Source of the DNA: Variovorax sp. JS1663
GTDB taxonomy: Bacteria > Pseudomonadota > Gammaproteobacteria > Burkholderiales > Burkholderiaceae_C
NCBI RefSeq assembly: GCF_002157355.1
Contig: NZ_LYMK01000002.1
Coordinates: 1 to 64,000 of the forward strand
DNA length: 64,000 nt
Direction: 5' to 3'
Shown here piece after piece: positions 44,501 through 53,336 of the stretch. The notes under the pieces were generated by a model. That model was not told the DNA's origin. It did no database searches and saw only the letters and a list, made by a program, of their open reading frames with translations. The translations under genes and the position numbers were made by a program. The first letter of the stretch is position 1, and each line of letters opens with the position of its first letter.

Positions 44501-46427
44501 TGAAGACACCGGTGGACATGTCCCATTCGGCCTTTGGGTTCCCGCCTGCCGGCGTGTTGTCCGCACCATAGATGTCGAACGTCTTGCCGCCGACATACTT
44601 CATCGGCACGCGCAGCACACCTCCATAGCGTCCACCGGGGTTGTAGCTTGCTGTCTGATCCATCAGATAGCCAAATGCGGCAAGCCGCATGCGGTTGCCG
44701 TACTTCTGGATCACACCGTTCGGCTTGTAGTTTCCATTGGGATACTTGGTGCAGAAGTCGTAGTCGCGCACTTCGAGAAGGTTGCCCGCACTGTCCTTCT
44801 GGCACACCTGCACGCGCGCGTAGAAGAAGCCGTCGCTGTTGAGCGAATCGGCGCGGGTATAGCAGGACTTATGGACGCCAACCAAAGGATCGCCAAAGGT
44901 GAGGTACGTGCAAGTCGTGCCCCCGCTCACAACTGCGACCTTCCAGCTGTCGTTGGCGCCGTACCAGACCTCCCGCACGCCGGTGAAGCTGCATGCATTG
45001 CTTTCGGCTGCGCATAAGGTGGCATCGGTGGGGAGGGACTGAGATCGGGATTCGATCGGGCCGATGGAGGACGTCATTGGCGAGTTCCCGAAGGCGCGGA
45101 TATAGCAGGACTTATGGACGCCAACCAAAGGATCGCCAAAGGTGACGTACGTGCACGTCGTGCCCTCGCTCACAAGTGCGACCTTCCAGCTGTTGTTGGC
45201 GCCGTACCACACCTCCCGTACGCCGGTGAAGCTGCATGCATTGCTTTCAGCCGCGCACAAGGTGGCATCGGTGGGAAGGGACTGAGACCGGGATTCGATC
45301 GGGCCGATGAGGGACGGTCCGGAATAGGCGCGGGTATAGCAGGACTTATGGACGCCCCCCAAAGGATCGCCAAAGGTGAGGTACGTGCAAGTCGTGCCCT
45401 CACTCACAACTGCGACGTTCCAGCTGTTGTTGGCGCCGTACCAGACCTCCCGTACGCCGGTGAAGCTGCATGCATTGCTTTCAGCTGCGCATAAGGTGGC
45501 ATCGGTGGGGAGGGACTGAGATCGGGATTCGATCGGGGTCCGGCCGATGGAGGACGTCATTGGCAAGCCACCGAGGGCGTAGCCGCTGGGGGCGATGCAG
45601 TTCCCACCCCACGACGTGCCGAAATAGATCCGGTTGAGTGTGTTGCCGACATAGATGTCGTTTGAGCCTGCAGCCGTCGCCATGATCGCCGGTACCGCGC
45701 CCCAGTAGGGCTTGCCGCTGGTCCCACCGGCACGCGCCAGGACCTTCCCGGGAAAGTTCTGCGAATTCCACATGCAAGTCGGGTCTCCATTGGGGATGAT
45801 GGCTCGCTGTAGGATGGTCTGATCCGGCGTGTCGATGTAGCGGTCGCCGCCCGACAGGGCGATGCGCATCATGTCGATGGCGGAACTTGACGCCCAGTTG
45901 AGAAAGTTGCCACTGAATGCATTGGCATTGACGTCCGAGCATGTTCGATCGATGGCCGAGCCCACGCGGTCGAATCGCTTGTAGTCCGCGCGGGTCAGAC
46001 CCGTTGCCGGCGACTCGGTCGGTGTGTCGTTGTAGGCATAACAGCCGTTGGCGTCGAAGTAGCCGAGGTATTCCTTCAGGTTGCTGTAGCTGTCGTCCAC
46101 GGCATTGCGCGGCTCTTTGATGTGCAACGCGCCGACCGTCGGGAACTCCACCGACAAGGCCAGGGCCAGCGTCGGCTTGTCGCCGGCCGTGCTGGCGTAG
46201 AGGGGATCGCTCGACAGGCTCACAGGCTTGAACTCGGGTGGCGTGGGAGCCCCCACTTGGGCGATGGCGGCGATGGTCAATGCCAAGATCGGAGCGATCA
46301 TCAACGCCGATGCGCGCCGTGAAATCGGCCATGGCCGCAAGCGTGTCCTGTTGCGTGGCACTTGAGTCGCCGGATGCGCGCAGGATTTCTGTGGTTGCTT
46401 GTCGTTGTTCATGAAACTGATCGACAC
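41544..46427 (-). CDS. pilY1: Type IV pilus tip adhesin/assembly protein PilY1
   Basis: 1627 aa, exported by a long N-terminal signal (hydrophobic [13 protein letters not shown] after about 45 residues). The C-terminal half (about residues 1050-1500) is the PilY1 beta-propeller, with [35 protein letters not shown] and [19 protein letters not shown]. The N-terminal half holds three tandem modules of about 80 residues (about 295-525) beginning [16 protein letters not shown], each with paired cysteines. GTG at 46427 or ATG at 46412 may start it. The protein promotes pilus assembly and probably surface contact. Confidence 0.9.
   Translation of the reverse strand: [1627 protein letters not shown]
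44850..45540. repeat. Three tandem coding repeats inside pilY1 (243/234-bp spacing)
   Basis: The block AGCAGGACTTATGGACGCC recurs at 44861, 45104 and 45338, and each copy runs on through nearly the same sequence to GGATTCGATCGG. Both spacings are multiples of three, so the frame is kept. Differences between copies are few, implying recent duplication or gene conversion. Confidence 0.85.
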
Positions 46428-46432
46428 TTGTT

Positions 46433-47062
46433 TCAGTTGCGGTAGACCGTTTGTGTCACGGCTTGGATGTCTTCACGAGGTCCGAAGCCCATGGCCGTGA
46501 TGCGATAGATGAGCTTGGTGCAGGGGTCAGACCGGTCGCGCTGGCGTGCCGTGTCGCACAACGCCTCGATGATGTAGCGTGGCTTGAGTGCGGGCTGCGG
46601 ACCTGCCGTGCCGGCGGCAAAGGATCTGCCTGTGAACTCGCCAAGCTGCGCGACCGTATTGGCGTCGGTGAAATCCACAGCGAGCCAGGTCGGCTTTCCG
46701 CTCGTCGAGACCGCGCAAAGGCCCTTGCGCTCGCCGCTGCCGCAGCTCGCGGCGAAAGCCCCGAGGTTCGATGAGCCGGTAAAGGTGGAAAGGCGGTTCG
46801 ACGCCGCACTGTTGGGGCCATGGATATCGAACTCTGCGTCCATCAGTGCGGCTTCGGATGCTTGCCAAGCGATCTGCATGTCGCGGTCGTTGCGGGACCC
46901 GCGCTCGGCCATCGAGGCAATCTGCGCTGCACTCACACCGAGGATCGAGACGATCACAAGGATGAGCAGAGCCATGATCAGGGATGCACCGCTCTGGTAG
47001 TTCGTTGTCGCGTGTGGCCGTGGAAAGCGGCTGGACGCCACCGGGAGTGATGCGGTGGTCAT
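46433..47062 (-). CDS. pilX: Type IV pilus assembly protein PilX
   Basis: 209 aa. A basic N-terminus leads into SGASLIMALLILVIVSILGVSAAQ, the PilX hydrophobic helix, then RGSRNDRDMQIAWQASEAALMDAE, the conserved PilX N-region. The globular C-terminus has cysteine pairs. It sits between pilW (4-nt overlap) and pilY1 (5-nt gap). Confidence 0.85.
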   Translation of the reverse strand: MTTASLPVASSRFPRPHATTNYQSGASLIMALLILVIVSILGVSAAQIASMAERGSRNDRDMQIAWQASEAALMDAEFDIHGPNSAASNRLSTFTGSSNLGAFAASCGSGERKGLCAVSTSGKPTWLAVDFTDANTVAQLGEFTGRSFAAGTAGPQPALKPRYIIEALCDTARQRDRSDPCTKLIYRITAMGFGPREDIQAVTQTVYRN

Positions 47063-48099
47063 GGTGCGTACCCCAGCCCTTGGTCGTTTCTCAGGTGAAT
47101 CGTGAAGGTCAGCGACTGTCTGAGCCGCCCGTCGGCTGGTGCGGAGAACGTGCTGTTTGTGTCGGCAGCCGATGCAAAAGCACTGCCCTTTGCGGCGGTT
47201 GCGGAAGACTGGCTCGCTCCGAAGGGATAGAAAGTCTGCGTCTCGACGGTCTGGCTGGAACCGGCTGCGCCGCGCAGCACCAGTCCAACACGGATGCTAC
47301 GCACCCGACGCCAGTTGGCATTGGTTCCCGCCGCGTCGCCGGCAACGACCAATTCATCGGCGCGTAGATAGGCCTTCGCGACGTCGGGTGCCGATGCGCC
47401 AGAAGCCGGCGCCGTTCCGGGGGTGACGCCATCCACGCCATAGAGCAGCTGGAACTGTTCAACACCCTGTATCAATGGAACAGTCGTGAAGCCACCCGAC
47501 ACATTCTGATAGGTACACATCAGCGTCGGCTCGTCTTGACGGACATCGACATGGAAGATGCTGACCATGCGAGTGTCACGTGCGTCGGGGCTGGCCGGAT
47601 CCGGTACGCTCAAAACGGGGTTACCTGCGCAGTCGATCATCGATTTGTCGGAGGTGAGATCGGCCGACTGAGAGCGGAGTTGGCTGGCCTGATAGCGCAG
47701 AATCAGGACGTCGCTGCCGTAGCCAGCAACGCTGGAATTGCGGGAGCTCCAAGCAGTGAGCGGATTGCTCGCATCCAGCGCAGCATTGTTGAAGCCGCTG
47801 ACATCAGGCGGAGGATCTGTACTTGGAGGAGTCTTTCGGGTGCCGGAGGCGAAGCTCACGTCCCGGTAGCCCGCCTGGATGCTCACGCGCTGGATCAGCT
47901 CAGCGGCGAAACGGCCGTTGTCGCGCAACTGTGATGCAGCGTCCACGGCGGTGAATCCGCGGCGAGTGACTGTCAGTGCAGCGACCGTCGCCAGTACGAC
48001 CAGCATACCCACAATCATGGCGACGAGAAGTTCGACGAGGGTCATGCCTCGAACCAGGCGAGAACGACGGGCGAACGGCAAGCCTCTTGGCGTAAGCAT
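47059..48099 (-). CDS. pilW: Type IV pilus minor pilin PilW
   Basis: 346 aa. The prepilin leader ends RLVRG, followed by MTLVELLVAMIVGMLVVLA, then the usual PilW continuation RRGFTAVDAASQLRDNGRFAAELIQR. The ATG at 48099 shares one base with the pilV stop. The upstream in-frame extension lies inside pilV and is not used. Confidence 0.87.
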   Translation of the reverse strand: MLTPRGLPFARRSRLVRGMTLVELLVAMIVGMLVVLATVAALTVTRRGFTAVDAASQLRDNGRFAAELIQRVSIQAGYRDVSFASGTRKTPPSTDPPPDVSGFNNAALDASNPLTAWSSRNSSVAGYGSDVLILRYQASQLRSQSADLTSDKSMIDCAGNPVLSVPDPASPDARDTRMVSIFHVDVRQDEPTLMCTYQNVSGGFTTVPLIQGVEQFQLLYGVDGVTPGTAPASGASAPDVAKAYLRADELVVAGDAAGTNANWRRVRSIRVGLVLRGAAGSSQTVETQTFYPFGASQSSATAAKGSAFASAADTNSTFSAPADGRLRQSLTFTIHLRNDQGLGYAP

Positions 48100-48692
48100 C
48101 AGATGCTGCTCCCCGGCGTGACGAAGAGGACGACCGATGGGCGCGACGCCTCGTCGAGCGAGGCGCTGGCCGATCTGGTAGAGCCGCGGGTCCAGCCGAT
48201 CTTCACAATGATGGGCGCGGCCGTCGTACCGGTGCAAGCCCATCTAGGCAGATTGCTGCTGTCATAGGGCGCGGCGTCCGTGCAGATGGTGACTCGGGCA
48301 CCGGGCAGTTCAGCATCGACGCGCGCAAGCCAGTCTGTCAGCTGCGACGCGGCGACATCGGAGGACGTGGCGCAGCTGTTGCCGACGCCAAGACAGTACC
48401 CGGCTGCCGCTGGGGCCAGCGGACTGGTGATGAAGCTGCCCAGATAAGGATTGTTGGTTGACAACAGTGCGATGTCTTTGTTGCCTCGCATCATTTCGGT
48501 GAGTTCCCGCGCCAGACCGACAGCAATCGACTGCAGCCTTGCATCGCGATTGGCTTGCAGCGAAGCAGCCTGAAGACCCGCCATGCCGAGCAGGCCGAAG
48601 GAGAGAATCACGATGGCGACGAGCACCTCGACCATTGAGAAGCCCGCTTGGCGCGGATGAGCGGCCTGTCCGGGATGAATGGGAGATCTCAT
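48099..48692 (-). CDS. pilV: Type IV pilus modification/minor pilin PilV
   Basis: 197 aa. Leader and cleavage context AGFSMVEVLVAIVILSFGLLGMAGLQ, then the typical NRDARLQSIAVGLARELTEMMRGN. A GGAG site sits 9 nt before the ATG, and a 266-bp gap lies upstream, so this is the first gene of the operon. Confidence 0.87.
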   Translation of the reverse strand: MRSPIHPGQAAHPRQAGFSMVEVLVAIVILSFGLLGMAGLQAASLQANRDARLQSIAVGLARELTEMMRGNKDIALLSTNNPYLGSFITSPLAPAAAGYCLGVGNSCATSSDVAASQLTDWLARVDAELPGARVTICTDAAPYDSSNLPRWACTGTTAAPIIVKIGWTRGSTRSASASLDEASRPSVVLFVTPGSSI

Positions 48693-48959
48693 GCGCGAAC
48701 TCTCCGTAGCGTGTCTAGGTAGCGTTCGATGCTAGGTAACACGCCATCACAGCACCGGCCCGTTGGTCGCGCTTGGCAACCGCGCATCTTTGCAATCGCG
48801 CGGAAAGTTGTTGTCGCAGAACAATTGGCGACAATGTCGTTGGGGCGCCAGGAAGTGGTGGCAGTCTTCTTCACTTGCCGCGTAGCGGCCGCCCATTCGG
48901 GCGGGCGCTTACGGCCGTCATCCGTTCATGCGGGTGCCGGCGGCGCGGACCGCGCCGGC
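48693..48959. promoter_or_regulatory. Upstream region of the pilin operon
   Basis: 267 bases without a convincing gene. The perfect inverted repeat TTGTCGC (48811-48817) and GCGACAA (48828-48834) with a 10-nt spacer lies about 120 bp before pilV and may be an operator. CTAGGTA-type direct repeats (near 48716-48722 and 48732-48738) lie closer to the start. No clear -24/-12 (sigma-54) element is seen. Confidence 0.35.
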
Positions 48960-50450
48960 TCAAAGATGGCGCCGCAGCACGGTCGCCAGCGTGGCAAAGC
49001 TCGACTCGATTTCCTTCTCGTGCACCGTGCCGTATCCGAGCAGCAAGCCGTTGGTCGCGGCCGATTTCCTCATGTAGTACATCGACAGCGGCCGCGTCGT
49101 GACACCAGCGAGCTGGGCGTCGCGAGCGACGCTCTCGTCGCTCACATGCTGCGGCAGTTCGAGCACCACGTGCAGGCCCGCTGCGCCGCCGAGCACCTGA
49201 AGGTCAGCGCCGAACTGCTTGCGTATGGCGTGGATCAAGGCATCGTGGCGCGCGCTGTAGACCGTGCGCATGCGGCGGATGTGGGTGGCATAGTGCCCCT
49301 CGGCCATGAACCGCGCCAGCACCGCCTGCTGCATGGTGTGCCCTTCACGGAACAGCTCGTTGAGCGATCGCGCGAAGCCTTCCACCAGGTCCGGTGGCAG
49401 CACGGCGTAGGCCACGCGCAGCGAAGGGAAAAGCGTCTTGGAGAAGGTGCCGAGGTAGATCACGCGACTGTGCTCGTCGAGTCCCTGCAGGGCCGGGAGG
49501 GGCCGCGTTCCATAGCGGAACTCGCTGTCGTAGTCGTCCTCCACCACCCAGCTGCCGTGCATCGCCGCATAGTCGAGCAACTGGCGCCGCCGGCGGTGGC
49601 TCATCAGCGCGCCAACGGGGTACTGGTGCGCGGGTGACACGAACATCAGGCGCGGAGGTCTTCGCAGTTGCTGCGGCGTCGGAGCAAGGCCTTCGCCGTC
49701 CACGCCTATCGGCAGCAACCTGAGGCCCATGGCGCGGAAAACGCTGCGTGCGCCCCAATAGCCCGGGTCCTCCAGCCATGCCGTGTCGCCGGGATCGGCG
49801 AGCAGCTGTGCGATCAAGAGCAGCGATTGCTGCGTTCCGCTGGTGATGACGACTTGCTCCGCCGTGCACGCCACGCCGCGCGTGCCCTGCAGATACTCGG
49901 CCACGGCCTGGCGCAGTCCGGCGTCACCGGCGCCGGTGGCGTACGTCAACTGCGCGGGCGCGGCATACCGCCACACGCGGCTCTGCAGACTGTTCCAGAT
50001 CCGCACCGGAAACATGCGCACCTCCGGCACGCCTGGCGTGAAGGCGCCCCACTGCAAGCGCGCCGCTCCGGCGTGCTCGATCAGCGCCCTGCCGCGCTGC
50101 GAGAGCGGCTCGTCGCGGTTGGATGCAGGCGTCCTGGCCGCCTTGACCGTGCGCAGCCCGAGGTGGGTGACATAGGTGCCGCGTCCCACGCCCGCTTCCA
50201 CGTAGCCTTCCAGTGCGAGCTGCTCATAGACGTGCACGACCGTGTTGCGCGCGATGCCAAGCGCCTGCGCCAGCACCCGCGTCGGCGGCAGCTTCAGTCC
50301 GGCCGACAGCTCGGAATGCCGGATGCCGGTCTGCAGGATGCGGTAGAGCTGCAGATGGTCGTACTCGCTGGTCTGGCGGTCGAACTGGCGAAGCACGAAG
50401 TCGGGCAGGGCTTGCATTTCATGCTGGGCTTGGCCAATCATTGGTTCCAT
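48960..50450 (-). CDS. MocR-family regulator (GntR helix-turn-helix plus aminotransferase fold)
   Basis: 496 aa. The N-terminal GntR-type winged helix (residues about 10-85; LPPTRVLAQALGIARNTVVHVYEQL) is joined to a class I aminotransferase-like domain holding PLP (DDYDSEFRYG and the lysine in LGTFSKTLFPSLR). MocR proteins such as GabR sense an amino acid or amine through PLP. It diverges from gabT, so it is the expected activator or repressor of the amine cluster. An upstream TTG is in frame but lies in the promoter; ATG 50450 (or 50441) is likely. Confidence 0.9.
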   Translation of the reverse strand: MEPMIGQAQHEMQALPDFVLRQFDRQTSEYDHLQLYRILQTGIRHSELSAGLKLPPTRVLAQALGIARNTVVHVYEQLALEGYVEAGVGRGTYVTHLGLRTVKAARTPASNRDEPLSQRGRALIEHAGAARLQWGAFTPGVPEVRMFPVRIWNSLQSRVWRYAAPAQLTYATGAGDAGLRQAVAEYLQGTRGVACTAEQVVITSGTQQSLLLIAQLLADPGDTAWLEDPGYWGARSVFRAMGLRLLPIGVDGEGLAPTPQQLRRPPRLMFVSPAHQYPVGALMSHRRRRQLLDYAAMHGSWVVEDDYDSEFRYGTRPLPALQGLDEHSRVIYLGTFSKTLFPSLRVAYAVLPPDLVEGFARSLNELFREGHTMQQAVLARFMAEGHYATHIRRMRTVYSARHDALIHAIRKQFGADLQVLGGAAGLHVVLELPQHVSDESVARDAQLAGVTTRPLSMYYMRKSAATNGLLLGYGTVHEKEIESSFATLATVLRRHL

Positions 50451-50451
50451 G

Positions 50452-50500
50452 CCAAGTAGACTACTTGGTTCTGTTTCTGGGATCAATACTTGCGTAGACT
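50452..50500. promoter_or_regulatory. MocR operator and divergent promoter region
   Basis: A perfect palindrome CCAAGTAG-A-CTACTTGG spans 50452-50468. On the minus strand it covers the -10 box TAGTCT (50463-50458) of mocR, which lies 17 bp from a -35 box TTGATC (50486-50481). Half-site GTAGACT at 50456-50462 is repeated directly at 50494-50500, 38 bp away. Predicted mocR transcription starts at or next to ATG 50450, a leaderless layout. Confidence 0.6.
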
Positions 50501-50551
50501 GGCACCCTCCGAAGCTATTGCAGGCTCTCGAAGATCTTGCACGAACGCGCC

Positions 50552-51853
50552 ATGAGCCATGTCACAGAAGCTCCCTTCGCCACTGCCAGACAGGGCGATG
50601 CCGGCATCGATGCGCGCCGCGCTGCCGCGACGCCACGCGGTGTCGCCATCGGCTTCCCCTTCTATGCCGAGCGGGCGCGCAACGCCGAGCTGTGGGACGT
50701 GGAAGGGCGGCGCTACATCGATTTCGGCTCCGGCATCGCGGTGCTCAACACCGGCCATGGCCATCCGCGCGTGATGGAAGCGGTGCGCGCCCAGCTGGAG
50801 CGTTTCACCCACACCGCCTACCAGGTCGTGCCCTACGAGAGCGCGGTTGCGCTGGCCGAGCGCCTGAACCGCATCACCCCCGGCAGCCATCCCAAGAAGA
50901 CCGCCTTCTTCACCACCGGCGCGGAGGCCGTGGAGAACGCGATCAAGATCGCGCGCTGCGCCACGCGCCGCCCCGGCGTGATCGCGCTCAGCGGCGCCTT
51001 CCACGGCCGCACCTTCATGGGCATGGCGCTCACCGGCAAGGTGGCGCCGTACAAGAGCGGCTTCGGCCCCTTCCCGGGCAGCATCTACCATGTGCCGGCG
51101 CCGGTGGCCCTGCACGGCGTGTCGGTGGACGACTCGCTGGGCGCGATCGACCGGTTGTTCAAGGCCGACATCGATGCGGAGCAGGTCGCGGCCATCATCC
51201 TGGAGCCGGTGCAGGGCGAGGGCGGCTTCTACGTGCAGCCGCCGCAGTTCATGCGCGCGGTGCGCGAGATCTGCGAGCGCCACGGCATCCTGATGATTGC
51301 CGACGAGATCCAGACCGGCTTCGGCCGCACCGGCAGCCTGTTCGCGATGGACCACTACGGCGTGGTGCCCGACCTGATGACGGTGGCCAAGAGCCTGGCC
51401 GGCGGCCTGCCGTTGTCGGGGGTGGTCGGGCGCGCCGAGATCATGGACGCGCCGGCGCCCGGGGGATTGGGCGGCACCTACGCTGCTAACCCGCTGGCCG
51501 TCGCCGCGGCGCACGCGGTGCTGGACGTGATCGAGGACGAGCAGCTCGCGCCGCGCGCCGAGCGCCTGGGCCAGCGCCTGAGGGCCCGGCTGGAGGCCCT
51601 GCGCGCCAAGGTGCCGCAGATCGCCGACGTGCGCGGTCTCGGCGCCATGGTGGCGGTGGAGTTCGCCGGCAAGGACGGCAAGCCCGACCCCGAATTCACC
51701 AAGCGGGTGCAGCAGCGCGCACGCGATGCGGGCCTGCTGCTGCTGACCTGCGGCGTGTACGCCAACGTGATCCGCTTCCTGTTCCCGCTGACCATCGAGG
51801 ACGCCGTGCTCGAAGAGGGCCTCGACATCCTGGCCCAGGCGATGCAAGCTTGA
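50552..51853 (+). CDS. gabT: 4-aminobutyrate aminotransferase (class III)
   Basis: A 433-aa class III PLP aminotransferase that moves the omega-amino group of GABA or a related amine to 2-oxoglutarate. Landmarks: [51 protein letters not shown], and Lys280 ([13 protein letters not shown]) for PLP. ATG 50552 was chosen over a TTG 15 nt earlier. It is followed 19 nt later by gabD and faces mocR across the operator. Confidence 0.92.
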   Translation: MSHVTEAPFATARQGDAGIDARRAAATPRGVAIGFPFYAERARNAELWDVEGRRYIDFGSGIAVLNTGHGHPRVMEAVRAQLERFTHTAYQVVPYESAVALAERLNRITPGSHPKKTAFFTTGAEAVENAIKIARCATRRPGVIALSGAFHGRTFMGMALTGKVAPYKSGFGPFPGSIYHVPAPVALHGVSVDDSLGAIDRLFKADIDAEQVAAIILEPVQGEGGFYVQPPQFMRAVREICERHGILMIADEIQTGFGRTGSLFAMDHYGVVPDLMTVAKSLAGGLPLSGVVGRAEIMDAPAPGGLGGTYAANPLAVAAAHAVLDVIEDEQLAPRAERLGQRLRARLEALRAKVPQIADVRGLGAMVAVEFAGKDGKPDPEFTKRVQQRARDAGLLLLTCGVYANVIRFLFPLTIEDAVLEEGLDILAQAMQA

Positions 51854-51872
51854 GACACGAGGCATTTTCCAG

Positions 51873-53336
51873 ATGACTTTGAAACTGAAAGACCTCACCC
51901 TCCTGCGCCAGCAGGCCTTCGTGGCAGGCGAATGGATCAACGCCGACGACGGCGCTACCGTGGCCGTGCACAACCCCGCCACCGGCGAGCAGATCGGCAC
52001 GGTGCCGATGTGCGGCGCCCAAGAGACGAAGCGTGCCATCGCCGCGGCCGAGACCGCGCAGCGCGACTGGGCGAAGCGCCCCGCCAAGGAGCGCACCGCC
52101 ATCCTGCGCAAGCTCAACGATCTGATGCTGGCGAACCAGGACGACCTGGCGCTCATCATGACCACCGAGCAGGGCAAGCCCTTGGCCGAGAGCAAGGGCG
52201 AGATCGCCTATGCGGCTTCCTTCATCGACTGGTTCGCCGATGAGGCGCGGCGCGTCTACGGCGACACCATTCCCGCGCCCCTGGCCGACCGCCGCATCCT
52301 CGCGCTCAAGCAGCCGATCGGTGTCACCGCGGCGATCACGCCCTGGAACTTCCCGACCGCCATGCTCACCCGCAAGGCCGGTCCCGCGCTGGCCGCGGGC
52401 TGCTCGATGGTGGTGAAGCCGGCCACGCAGACGCCGTACTCGGCGCTGGCCTTCGCCTTGCTGGCCGAACGCGCCGGCCTGCCGAAAGGTCTGCTGTCGG
52501 TGCTCACGGGCTCGGCCTCGAAGATCGGCGGCGAGATGACGGCCAGCCCGATCGTCCGCAAGCTCACCTTCACCGGCTCCACGGAGGTCGGCCGCATGCT
52601 GATGAAGCAGTCGGCCGACACCATCAAGAAGCTCTCGCTCGAGCTGGGTGGCAACGCGCCATTCATCGTGTTCGACGATGCCGACCTCGACGCCGCGGTC
52701 GAGGGGGCGATGATTTCCAAGTACCGCAACACCGGCCAGACCTGTGTCTGCGCCAACCGGATCTACGTGCAGAAGGGCGTGCTGGCCGCATTCACCGACA
52801 AGCTGGTGGCACGGGTGCAGGCCCTCAAGGTGGGCAACGGCGTGGAGCCCGGCGTCACGCAGGGGCCGCTGATCGACGACAAGGCTGTGGCCAAGATCGA
52901 GGAGCACGTGGCCGATGCGGTGGCCAAGGGCGGCAAGGTGCTGACCGGCGGCAAGCGCCATGCGCTGGGCGGCCTCTTCTACGAGCCCACCGTGGTGGCC
53001 GGCGCCACCCCCGACATGCTGGTCGCGCATGAAGAAACCTTCGGCCCCCTCGCACCCATCTTCGCCTTCGACACCGAGGCCGATGCCATCGCGCTGGCCA
53101 ACGACACCGAGTTCGGCCTGGCCTCGTACTTCTACAGCCGCGACATCGGCCGCATCATGCGCGTGGCCGAGCAGCTCGAATCGGGCATGGTGGGCGTCAA
53201 CACCGGCCTGATCTCCACCGCCGAGGCGCCCTTCGGCGGTGTCAAGCAGTCCGGCCTGGGACGCGAGGGCTCGAAGTACGGGCTCGACGAGTTCCTCGAG
53301 ATCAAGTACGTTTGCCTGGCGGGGCTGGACAAATGA
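51873..53336 (+). CDS. gabD: Succinate-semialdehyde dehydrogenase
   Basis: A 487-aa NAD(P)+-dependent aldehyde dehydrogenase. It has the cofactor loop FTGSTEVGR, the general base Glu in LELGGNAP, and the catalytic Cys in NTGQTCVCANR. It matches GabD in length and in TPWNFPTAMLTRKAGPALAAGC. It oxidises succinate semialdehyde (or a similar omega-oxo acid) from the GabT step. Its stop overlaps the next gene by 4 nt. Confidence 0.92.
   Translation: MTLKLKDLTLLRQQAFVAGEWINADDGATVAVHNPATGEQIGTVPMCGAQETKRAIAAAETAQRDWAKRPAKERTAILRKLNDLMLANQDDLALIMTTEQGKPLAESKGEIAYAASFIDWFADEARRVYGDTIPAPLADRRILALKQPIGVTAAITPWNFPTAMLTRKAGPALAAGCSMVVKPATQTPYSALAFALLAERAGLPKGLLSVLTGSASKIGGEMTASPIVRKLTFTGSTEVGRMLMKQSADTIKKLSLELGGNAPFIVFDDADLDAAVEGAMISKYRNTGQTCVCANRIYVQKGVLAAFTDKLVARVQALKVGNGVEPGVTQGPLIDDKAVAKIEEHVADAVAKGGKVLTGGKRHALGGLFYEPTVVAGATPDMLVAHEETFGPLAPIFAFDTEADAIALANDTEFGLASYFYSRDIGRIMRVAEQLESGMVGVNTGLISTAEAPFGGVKQSGLGREGSKYGLDEFLEIKYVCLAGLDK

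Noticed and set aside
48689..48874. 61-aa minus-strand frame overlapping the pilV start by 4 nt
   Set aside because: No pilin leader, no ribosome binding site and no family likeness; it crosses the operator-like inverted repeat, so this is more likely promoter DNA.
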